Below are positions 1 through 5,230 of a stretch of DNA of 5,230 nucleotides, in pieces (the stretch's first letter is position 1; every line of letters starts with the position of its first letter). Position numbers and translations under genes: made by a program. The notes below the pieces were generated by a model. The model was not told where the DNA came from. It worked only from the letters and a program-made list of their open reading frames with translations, and did no database searches. This DNA is from an uncultured Bacteroidota bacterium (GTDB lineage: Bacteria; Bacteroidota; Bacteroidia; 2-12-FULL-35-15): NCBI GenBank assembly GCA_903833025.1, contig CAILDT010000346.1:1-5230 (forward strand), written 5' to 3'.

Positions 1-1883
1 ATAGGGAGTTTTACATATACATAAACAAAGTTAGGGTCGCCGTGCGGAAAGAATTCAGATTTCACATTCGACATAATAAAAAAGAAAATAGTGAAAACAA
101 ATAAAGCAAGTGTACCTAATAGTGTTAACCAAGGGCGTTTCAGGAAACGAGTAAGGAAACGTGTATAACGTACTTTAAATGCGGGCCAAAGTTTCTCTTG
201 AAACAATTCAATAACTTTATAAAGAAAGAAACGATGAAACAACATAAATACGGCAAGGAAAATCACAAAGTTTGCAATGGCAGGATGCCCTCCTAAATAA
301 CAAAACAGGGCAACAAGCGTGTACACCACCAAACGAAGTTTCCCTTTTCTACTTAGTTTACCGTGATTCAATTTTTCCTCTTCGTGAGGTTTCATAAAAT
401 CAACAGCAAAAACAGGGTTAACAAAATAAGCGATTACTAATGAAGCAAGCAATGTTGTAATTAAAGTTATTGGAAGATAAAACATAAACTTACCGATGAT
501 GCTATTCCAAAACGCAAGCGGAATAAAGGGTGCAAGCGTGGTAAGTGTACCCGATAACACTGGAACAAACACTTCGCCAGTTGCCATCTTAGCAGCTGTT
601 TTAATATCTCGTTTTCCGTTTTCAAAAAGCCGATGCGTATTTTCAATCACTACTATCGCATCATCCACAACAATACCCAAGGCTAAAAGAAAGGCAAATA
701 ACACAATCATATTTAAACTAAAACCATAAACTGGGAACACAAGGAACGCCAAAAACATAGATAACGGAACGGATGCAGCCACAAACAAGGCATTATTAAC
801 ACCCATAAAAAACATAAGAATAAACGACACCAATATAAATCCGATGATAATAGTATTTATTAAATCGTGAAGTGTGCTTCTTGTTTTCTCGCTCTGGTCG
901 CCAGTTACGGTAACTTTTAAATCAGAAGGAATTTCTTTTGATGCTTGCATCGTTTTTATAACTTCAGCAATATTATCAGATGCTTCAATTAAATTTTCTC
1001 CCGAACGCTTAATAATATTTAGTGTGATAACATTTTTGCCTTCCAAACGAGCGTAACTTTCTTGTTCGTGTGTTGCATCTTTTACCTCTGCAATGTCTTT
1101 TAAATAAAGCTTTGCATTGGTTGGTGAATTTATCACCAAGTTTTTTATTTCTTCTACCGATTTAAATTCAGACTTAATAGTAAGGTTTCGTTTCATACCA
1201 TCCATCGTTACTAAACCGCCCGACATATTTAAATTTTCAGAACCGATAGCACGTTGAACATCGCTAAGAGTAAGTGTTGCTGCTTGCAATTTAAACATAT
1301 CAATGTTTACTTGAATCTCTCTTTGCAAATCACCAACCATAGCTACTCTGGAAATTTGTTTCATTGATTCTATCTTGTCTTTAAGTGCATCCGCGTACTT
1401 CTTCATCTTATTCAAATCCATCTTCCCTGCCAAGTTAACATACATAATTGGCAAATCAGAAAAAGCAATTTCAATAACATTTGGTTGTGCCGGCAAATCT
1501 TTCGGCAGGTCGGGAGCAGCTTTATCTACCGCGTCTTTCACCTTTTGTTTTGCATCTGCCACATTTACATTCACAGCAAATTCTACAGTGATAACCGACA
1601 CATCCTGCATCGAATTTGAGTTCAGTTTCTTGATACCTGAAATAGATTTTAATTGTTTTTCTATTTGTTTGGTAACCACATTCTCCATATTTGTAGGAGC
1701 ATTGCCGGGGTATATTGTTTGGATAACAAAAGTAGGTACAACAATATCTGGGAAGCTTTCCTTCGGCAAACTATTGTACGACGACACTCCAAGGTAGCAT
1801 AGAATAATGGTAAACACATAAATGCTTATCTTATTATCTATTGCCCAGCTGGAGGGTTTAAACTGTTTAAAATTGGTTTTCAT
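1..1883 (-). CDS. RND efflux permease, AcrB-like (HAE1 type), C-terminal part outside window
   Basis: Inner-membrane proton-driven pump subunit of a tripartite efflux system. I read 627 codons without a stop from ATG at 1883 to the left edge; the family usually has about 1,030-1,180 residues, so roughly the first 55-60% is present. An in-frame TAA at 1893-1895 rules out a longer start. Seen: TM1 about residues 17-36; then the periplasmic porter region with FPD at 44-46 and YPG just after; TM2 about 342-360, TM3 366-386, TM4 390-411, TM5 438-458, TM6 466-495, TM7 586-604; then the second periplasmic half begins. TM4 carries GIVVDDAIVVIEN, with the proton-relay pair at Asp407-Asp408, the same numbers as in E. 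coli AcrB. This DD form points to the drug-type HAE1 branch, though substrate is inference. Residues about 516-553 form an extra hydrophobic hairpin absent from AcrB. The gene starts 24 bases after the adaptor stop, so it is the fourth gene of the operon. The TM10 lysine and the rest lie outside. Confidence 0.95.
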   Translation of the reverse strand, partial: MKTNFKQFKPSSWAIDNKISIYVFTIILCYLGVSSYNSLPKESFPDIVVPTFVIQTIYPGNAPTNMENVVTKQIEKQLKSISGIKKLNSNSMQDVSVITVEFAVNVNVADAKQKVKDAVDKAAPDLPKDLPAQPNVIEIAFSDLPIMYVNLAGKMDLNKMKKYADALKDKIESMKQISRVAMVGDLQREIQVNIDMFKLQAATLTLSDVQRAIGSENLNMSGGLVTMDGMKRNLTIKSEFKSVEEIKNLVINSPTNAKLYLKDIAEVKDATHEQESYARLEGKNVITLNIIKRSGENLIEASDNIAEVIKTMQASKEIPSDLKVTVTGDQSEKTRSTLHDLINTIIIGFILVSFILMFFMGVNNALFVAASVPLSMFLAFLVFPVYGFSLNMIVLFAFLLALGIVVDDAIVVIENTHRLFENGKRDIKTAAKMATGEVFVPVLSGTLTTLAPFIPLAFWNSIIGKFMFYLPITLITTLLASLVIAYFVNPVFAVDFMKPHEEEKLNHGKLSRKGKLRLVVYTLVALFCYLGGHPAIANFVIFLAVFMLFHRFFLYKVIELFQEKLWPAFKVRYTRFLTRFLKRPWLTLLGTLALFVFTIFFFIMSNVKSEFFPHGDPNFVYVYVKLP

Positions 1884-1907
1884 ATTTCTTAATTAATTTA
1901 TGCTTGT

Positions 1908-3014
1908 TTACTTATTAATTGTAAGTGCTGTTCCATCATTAATAAGGTCGTAACCGAGGGTTACAAGTTTATCTCCTTCTTTTAATCCGGTTATAATTTC
2001 AGAACGTCCGCCATACTCCTTACCTATTGTAATCAAATGTTTTTTTGCAATGTTTCCTTCTGCAACAAAAACAAAAGGTGCATTATTTTCATCTTTCTGA
2101 ATGGTTCTAACAGGCACAATAATAACCGGTGTTGCAGATTGATAATCGTTAATATTTAATCTGGTAGCCATATTCGGATGGTAGTCTTTATTATTGTCCA
2201 ATAAAACCTCCACTGTTAACGAACGCGTATTCGCGTTAATGGCACGAGAAACAAAATTTACTTTTGCAAGCAATGTATCGTTGGTATCAGGAAAACGAAC
2301 AATTACATCACTACCTTTTTTGATTTTAGAAGCATAACTTTCTGCAACATCTGCTTTCACTTTTAGGTTTGCAAAATTTATTACTCTTATAGAAGGCATA
2401 CCGGGACTCGCTATTTGACCTAATTTAATATCAACCGCATCAACTGTTCCAGAGATAGGCGAAATAATTTTGGACATACGTAATTGTTCCTGAAGTGCTG
2501 CCATTTTTTTCTCCATACTTTCTTTATTTGTTTTTGCCTGTAAGTATTGTACTTCAGTTCCAATCTTTTGTTCCCAAAGATTTTTTTGTCGTTGATAAAT
2601 CTGATTTACCAAATCAGCGTTCGTCTGCAAGTCCGATATTTGCTGCGTTATACCTCGTGCATCTGTTTCGGCAAGCACATCACCTTTGTTAACTTCGTTG
2701 CCTACTTTTACATTTATTTTTGTAATAGTACCTGGCATTTCGCTGCTAATGCTTACATTTTCATCTGCTTCAACTGCACCAAGCACATCAATATAATTTT
2801 TGAAAACTTCAGGTTTAAGTGCAACAACACTAACTGCCGTAGTTGGCACTATTTTTTTGGTAGTGTCGGCACGTGCTATTTGTGTTTCCAAACTATCAAT
2901 CTGCGTTTTTAAATCTGCATCTTTCTTTTTTAGTTTTTCAAGTTCTGCTTTTTTATCTTGTGTACAAGCTGCTAATAAAGCGATTGAACTAATGATAATA
3001 ATTGTTTTTTTCAT
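1908..3014 (-). CDS. RND efflux periplasmic adaptor (membrane-fusion protein), lipoprotein
   Basis: Adaptor that joins the RND permease to the outer-membrane channel across the periplasm; 368 residues, a normal length. Residues 1-16 are a lipoprotein signal peptide with lipobox LAAC and Cys17 as the lipid anchor. Residues about 22-50 are a charged heptad-like coiled coil placed before the usual domains. Then come the first lipoyl half (about 83-118, with PGTITKINVKVGNEVNKGDVL), an alpha hairpin (about 119-180), the second lipoyl half (about 181-213, ISPISGTVDAVDIKLGQ), a beta-barrel (about 215-290) and the membrane-proximal domain (about 295-368). At the hairpin tip Arg142-x3-Leu146-x6-Thr153 fits the RxxxLxxxxxxS motif known in AcrA/MexA for docking to the TolC tip, with Ser replaced by Thr. 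An in-frame TAA at 3024-3026 fixes the start. It follows the channel gene by 47 AT-rich bases and precedes the permease by 24. Substrate is unknown. Confidence 0.95.
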   Translation of the reverse strand: MKKTIIIISSIALLAACTQDKKAELEKLKKKDADLKTQIDSLETQIARADTTKKIVPTTAVSVVALKPEVFKNYIDVLGAVEADENVSISSEMPGTITKINVKVGNEVNKGDVLAETDARGITQQISDLQTNADLVNQIYQRQKNLWEQKIGTEVQYLQAKTNKESMEKKMAALQEQLRMSKIISPISGTVDAVDIKLGQIASPGMPSIRVINFANLKVKADVAESYASKIKKGSDVIVRFPDTNDTLLAKVNFVSRAINANTRSLTVEVLLDNNKDYHPNMATRLNINDYQSATPVIIVPVRTIQKDENNAPFVFVAEGNIAKKHLITIGKEYGGRSEIITGLKEGDKLVTLGYDLINDGTALTINK

Positions 3015-3061
3015 TTTCTGTTTTTATTTTGTTTGTGTTTTAGTGTTTATTTTATTACTTA

Positions 3062-4408
3062 TTATTTCAAATTTCCATTTGCTTTATCAAAATCTATCTT
3101 TGCAATTATGGCATCATATATTGCGTTATAGTAATTTGTTTGTGCTTCTTTTAAAGCTGTTTCGGCAGCCACCATTTCTAAATTAGTACCCACACCTTGC
3201 TCGTATTTTATTTTGGAAACTCTTACTACATCTTCTGCAATTTTTATATTCTTTTTTTGACTTTCTAACGAAGAAGAAGCATTGTTAAGGTTTGCAGCAG
3301 ACGAAGCCAAATCTAAATCAATAGTCTTTTTGATAAGACTCATATTGTTTTCTGCTTTTTGCATCGTTAGTTTTGCTTCCTGAATTTTTATATTGCGCTG
3401 AAACCCTGTAAATATTGGCATTTTGATAGTTGCCCCAACTAACGCCATTGGGTACCAAGGTGTGGTATGATTAAATAAATCGAAAGTGGTGCGATAAGCC
3501 GAACCGTTTAAATTACCATAGGCAAAGGCATACGGAAGGAATGAAAACTTCTGACGTTTCAAATCTATCTGACTTAATTTGAATTGTGTTTCCACTATTC
3601 CGTATTCTTCCCGTTTAGCATAATCAAATTTATCGGACAGAGTTATTGCGCTTGCGTCAAACTTTACATCTTCCAGTTTATCTGTTAACGTAAGGTCGGC
3701 GTTGATATCCATACCCATCTGATATTTTAAAAGATACATACCTGTGTTTAATAATCGTTGGATTTTTTCCTGCTCCACTACTAAATTATTGTAAGTAACA
3801 GTGAGGCGGTCGAAATCTAATTTCTCTACAAAACCATTGTCCATTAATGCAGTTGTTTCGTCCAATGTTTTTTTAACACGTGCCACATTTGCATCCATCA
3901 ATTTCATACGCTCTGTTCCTACAAGTACCATATAATATGCCTTACTAACGGCAGCAGTAGCTTCTATTTTGGTACGTTGAATACCTTTAGTAGAAAGCTC
4001 GATATAAATTTTTGAACCTTTTAAACCAATAAAATAATCGGAGCTAAAAAGCAATTGGCTGGCATCGAAACCGGCAGTGGATTGATACTCTGTCCCAAAT
4101 TTTACAGGGACAAGAAACCCAGGAGGACCGCCGAAAGCTTCAGCAGGAATAACCTGTGTAGGTATTTCGATAAAATCTTTTACATCCAAACTGGAATTAA
4201 TTTGTGGCAAACCAGCAGCCCTTGTTTCCGCTACTTTTTTACGAGACAATTGCTCATCAATTATTGCATTTTTAATTTCGTTTTGATTTTGCATTGCAAA
4301 ATCTACTGCTTGTGATACAGAAAACGAATAGCTTTGTTTGGCTTGTCCAAACAGGTTACTTACAGCTATTCCTAATCCAATTACTAAACTTATTTTTTTC
4401 ATTTTCAT
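3062..4408 (-). CDS. TolC-like outer-membrane efflux channel (OEP family)
   Basis: Outer-membrane channel and periplasmic tunnel of the pump; 448 residues, usual for the outer-membrane factor family, which works as a trimer. Residues 1-21 form a type I signal peptide (KMKK start, hydrophobic core, likely cut after LFG to leave Gln22); there is no lipobox Cys, so it is not an OprM-style lipoprotein. The two-fold OEP repeat is visible: repeat one about 28-245 with AAGLPQI at 64-70, a beta-strand region about 76-122, and long helices with a turn at NGF 191-193; repeat two about 263-445 with MPIFTGFQRNIKIQEAKL at 330-347 and the helical turn YEQGVGTNLEMV at 402-413, ending in the typical AxxDFxxAxGNL pattern. 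ATG at 4408 lies one base after the regulator stop; a second ATG two codons on (4402) could also serve. Its position between regulator and adaptor shows it is dedicated to this pump. Confidence 0.95.
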   Translation of the reverse strand: MKMKKISLVIGLGIAVSNLFGQAKQSYSFSVSQAVDFAMQNQNEIKNAIIDEQLSRKKVAETRAAGLPQINSSLDVKDFIEIPTQVIPAEAFGGPPGFLVPVKFGTEYQSTAGFDASQLLFSSDYFIGLKGSKIYIELSTKGIQRTKIEATAAVSKAYYMVLVGTERMKLMDANVARVKKTLDETTALMDNGFVEKLDFDRLTVTYNNLVVEQEKIQRLLNTGMYLLKYQMGMDINADLTLTDKLEDVKFDASAITLSDKFDYAKREEYGIVETQFKLSQIDLKRQKFSFLPYAFAYGNLNGSAYRTTFDLFNHTTPWYPMALVGATIKMPIFTGFQRNIKIQEAKLTMQKAENNMSLIKKTIDLDLASSAANLNNASSSLESQKKNIKIAEDVVRVSKIKYEQGVGTNLEMVAAETALKEAQTNYYNAIYDAIIAKIDFDKANGNLK

Positions 4409-4412
4409 TTTA
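4401..4412 (-). other. Regulator/channel gene junction, stop and start separated by one base
   Basis: On the minus strand the regulator's TAA (4412-4410), a single A and the channel's ATG (4408-4406) run together as TAAAATG, with another ATG in the same frame at 4402-4400. The purine-rich GAAGAAGAA just upstream is also the end of the regulator (Glu-Glu-Glu). Such a tight junction suggests that ribosomes ending on the regulator restart on the channel gene, which would tie their translation together. The coupling is inference; the spacing is seen directly. Confidence 0.7.
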
Positions 4413-5024
4413 TTCTTCTTCGGTTATTTCTTTATATTTATTAATCAATTTATGTCCTTTAATGGTGCATATTCCGTGCAAAAAATGTTCTAACAAAGCC
4501 ACTTGAACTTCACCAATTTTAAATTTATCGGGCGGAAATATATCAGGATTCATACCCATTACTACTTCTTCAATTCTCAACTTTGCCATTATTTTTGGGT
4601 TCACATCATCACGTACCAACTTATCTTTTATCCCTTTCGCAATTGCCTTCTCTACCATTTTCGACATACAATCTTCTTTAAAAGCCAAAAACATTTTCCA
4701 CGCAGCAGGATGGTATTTTTGTAAGTCGTAAAATATATTAGGATTTATTTTGGAGAACATTGCGCTCATATGTTTCATTAAATTAAATACCTCCACCACC
4801 ACATTTTCCGACTCTTTTTGTATCTCTTTAAATTCACATTCGTCTTCTTTCAACTTCTCTTTCATCAGTGTTTCCACCACTGCATTTTTATCATCGAAAT
4901 AATGGTAAATAGTTTTTTTAGATATTGCTAAGTGCTTTGCAATATCATCCATTGTAATGCTTTTTATTCCGTATTTAAAAAACAGTTCTTCGGCACCTAA
5001 TAATATTCTGTCTTTTATTTCCAT
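4410..5024 (-). CDS. TetR/AcrR-family transcriptional regulator, probable local repressor of the pump operon
   Basis: DNA-binding regulator of 204 residues, typical for TetR proteins. Residues about 5-50 form the family's three-helix DNA-binding domain: AEELFFKYGIKSITMDDIAKHL leads into the recognition helix SKKTIYHYF (35-43), followed by the usual D(K)xxVVETLM helix start. The rest is all-helical and would form the dimer and ligand-binding domain. It ends with a LLEHFLHGICTIKGHKLI stretch (177-194) that I recall from TetR proteins of Bacteroidota; it does not reveal the ligand. An in-frame TAA at 5037-5039 leaves ATG 5024 as the only sensible start, and no Shine-Dalgarno is present, only an A-rich run. 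It is the first gene of the operon, one base ahead of the channel gene, so it would be made together with the pump it controls. Repression relieved by a pump substrate is inference from TetR-pump pairs such as AcrR and QacR; an activator role is less likely given the operator overlapping the promoter. Confidence 0.93.
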   Translation of the reverse strand: MEIKDRILLGAEELFFKYGIKSITMDDIAKHLAISKKTIYHYFDDKNAVVETLMKEKLKEDECEFKEIQKESENVVVEVFNLMKHMSAMFSKINPNIFYDLQKYHPAAWKMFLAFKEDCMSKMVEKAIAKGIKDKLVRDDVNPKIMAKLRIEEVVMGMNPDIFPPDKFKIGEVQVALLEHFLHGICTIKGHKLINKYKEITEEE

Positions 5025-5051
5025 TTTTTTGTAGAGTTAATTTTCGGGGTG

Positions 5052-5081
5052 CAAAACTATGGAAACATTTTTAATTTCCAA
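5052..5081 (-). promoter_or_regulatory. Bacteroidota-type promoter of the efflux operon
   Basis: Reading the minus strand, TTG (5081-5079) is followed by exactly 19 bases and then TAGTTTTG (5059-5052). This fits the known Bacteroidota primary-sigma consensus TTG-N19-TAnnTTTG with no mismatch. Transcription should start about 4-8 bases further on, near 5044-5048, giving a leader of only about 20-25 bases before the regulator's ATG at 5024. No comparable promoter was seen in the gaps between the pump genes, so this should drive all four. The spacer lies fully inside the 28-bp inverted repeat at 5061-5088. Confidence 0.8.
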
Positions 5082-5088
5082 CGTTTCC
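5061..5088. promoter_or_regulatory. Operator candidate 1: 28-bp inverted repeat GGAAAC-N16-GTTTCC over the promoter
   Basis: GGAAAC at 5061-5066 and GTTTCC at 5083-5088 are perfect inverted arms with a 16-base spacer. The repeat covers the TTG element and ends two bases from the TAnnTTTG element of the operon promoter, so a protein bound here would block RNA polymerase. The adjacent TetR regulator is the obvious candidate, and a 28-bp target would suit a wide TetR site of the kind bound by QacR. The assignment to this regulator is inference from position. Confidence 0.7.
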
Positions 5089-5130
5089 TATCAAATATTT
5101 TTTAAAATTTGTTGTAATATATTAATATTC

Positions 5131-5170
5131 AAAAATAAAAAAGGAAACAAATTTTGTTAAAAATGTTTCC
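5131..5170 (-). terminator. Possible intrinsic terminator for a minus-strand gene right of the window
   Basis: On the minus strand GGAAAC-ATTTT, loop TAAC, AAAAT, a two-base bulge and GTTTCC can fold into an 11-bp hairpin, followed directly by TTTTTTATTTTT (5142-5131). That is the general form of a Rho-independent terminator, but the stem has few G-C pairs. One minus-strand frame is open from the right edge to TAA at 5178-5176, only 17 AT-rich codons, so a gene ending there cannot be confirmed. The same bases are the second operator candidate, which explains the arms equally well or better. Confidence 0.25.
5143..5170. promoter_or_regulatory. Operator candidate 2: second 28-bp inverted repeat GGAAAC-N16-GTTTCC
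   Basis: GGAAAC at 5143-5148 and GTTTCC at 5165-5170 repeat the arms and the 16-base spacer of the element at 5061-5088; the arms extend to 7 bp here (GGAAACA/TGTTTCC). Written in opposite orientations the two elements match at 20 of 28 positions: six bases of one arm and 14 continuous bases of the other side. Start-to-start distance is 82 bp, about eight helical turns, so two bound proteins could face the same side of the DNA. A competing reading is the stem of an intrinsic terminator, given separately. Confidence 0.55.
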
Positions 5171-5185
5171 AACGGTTAATTTTTG
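5154..5185 (+). promoter_or_regulatory. Possible divergent promoter toward the right edge
   Basis: On the plus strand TTG (5154-5156) is followed by 20 bases and TAATTTTTG (5177-5185), which is TAnnTTTG with one extra base between TA and TTTG. Its overlap with the inverted repeat at 5143-5170 mirrors the layout of the operon promoter with its own repeat. The match is imperfect in an AT-rich stretch, and no gene start is visible before the edge of the window except a nine-codon ORF from 5201, so support is weak. Confidence 0.25.
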
Positions 5186-5195
5186 TTGTTTTTTA

Positions 5196-5208
5196 TAAAA
5201 ATGTTTCC
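5196..5208 (+). repeat. Third copy of the operator half, TAAAAATGTTTCC, without a partner arm
   Basis: These 13 bases are identical to 5158-5170, and their reverse complement is at 5061-5073. At the distance where a matching GGAAAC would complete a 28-bp site (5181-5186) the sequence is TTTTGT, so this is a lone half-site. It is either a weak or degenerate third operator or the remains of a duplicated one. Confidence 0.5.
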
Positions 5209-5230
5209 TGATTTTTTAGAAATTAATTGA

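Noticed and set aside
496..1797. Plus-strand open frames of 60-140 codons opposite the permease
   Set aside because: They are antisense to a continuous, clearly recognisable RND permease frame, contain no known motifs and have low-complexity, hydrophobic or Ser/Phe-rich composition typical of shadow frames.
2040..2047. Homopolymer T run in the adaptor gene as a frameshift site
   Set aside because: The reading frame is intact on both sides and the run encodes ordinary Lys codons; protein length and domains are normal.
3015..3061. Internal promoter or terminator between the channel and adaptor genes
   Set aside because: The 47 bases are nearly all A/T on the coding strand, with no TAnnTTTG box and no stem-loop; it looks like a plain spacer within the operon.
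2495..3186. Three plus-strand open frames opposite the adaptor and channel genes
   Set aside because: Two overlap each other in different frames and all lie opposite well-supported genes; their Phe/Cys-rich make-up mirrors Lys-rich and Ala/Thr-rich codons on the coding strand.
4055..4724. Plus-strand open frames opposite the channel start and the regulator
   Set aside because: They have no recognisable domain and cross the junction of two real genes on the other strand.
5061..5208. Repeated GGAAAC/GTTTCC units as a CRISPR-like array or iteron origin
   Set aside because: Repeats are short, in mixed orientations and irregularly spaced apart from the paired arms; there are no uniform spacers and no replication or cas gene. 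Paired arms over a promoter fit operators better.
5201..5230. Nine-codon ORF (ATG 5201 to TGA 5230) as a leader peptide
   Set aside because: The ATG lies inside the repeated TAAAAATGTTTCC unit, so it arises from the repeat; there is no attenuator structure to support a leader peptide.

Overview
The window holds one compact, minus-strand operon for a tripartite RND-type efflux pump with its own TetR-family regulator. In transcription order, right to left, it reads: regulator (5024-4410), TolC-like outer-membrane channel (4408-3062), lipid-anchored membrane-fusion adaptor (3014-1908), and the inner-membrane RND permease (1883 to the left edge, where it is cut off). Nothing on the plus strand between 1 and 5024 looks like a real gene.

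The organism is most likely a member of Bacteroidota. The DNA is AT-rich, and start codons are preceded by A-rich stretches rather than Shine-Dalgarno sequences. The promoter in front of the regulator matches the Bacteroidota form (TTG, 19 bases, TAnnTTTG). The adaptor is a lipoprotein with an N-terminal coiled coil, and the permease has an extra membrane hairpin between TM6 and TM7; I recall both traits from pumps of this phylum. Genus cannot be named from the sequence.

The genes should work as one machine. The permease takes substrate from the inner membrane or periplasm using proton flow (the Asp-Asp pair in TM4 is present). The adaptor bridges it to the channel (its RxxxLxxxxxxS/T docking motif is visible), and the channel opens through the outer membrane. 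Spacings are 1, 47 and 24 bases, with no terminator or promoter seen between genes, so a single transcript from the regulator's promoter is expected. The substrate is not readable; the permease resembles the drug-type (HAE1) branch more than the heavy-metal branch.

The most informative part is the 206-base leader (5025-5230). It carries five copies of the hexamer GGAAAC/GTTTCC. Four form two 28-bp inverted repeats with the same 16-base spacer. One repeat covers the -33 element and spacer of the regulator's promoter, so autorepression of the whole operon is a concrete, testable prediction. The second repeat, 82 bp upstream and in the opposite orientation, may control a divergent promoter or be a terminator from a gene outside the window. 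I see no undescribed system here: this is a well-formed efflux operon with an unusually legible control region.
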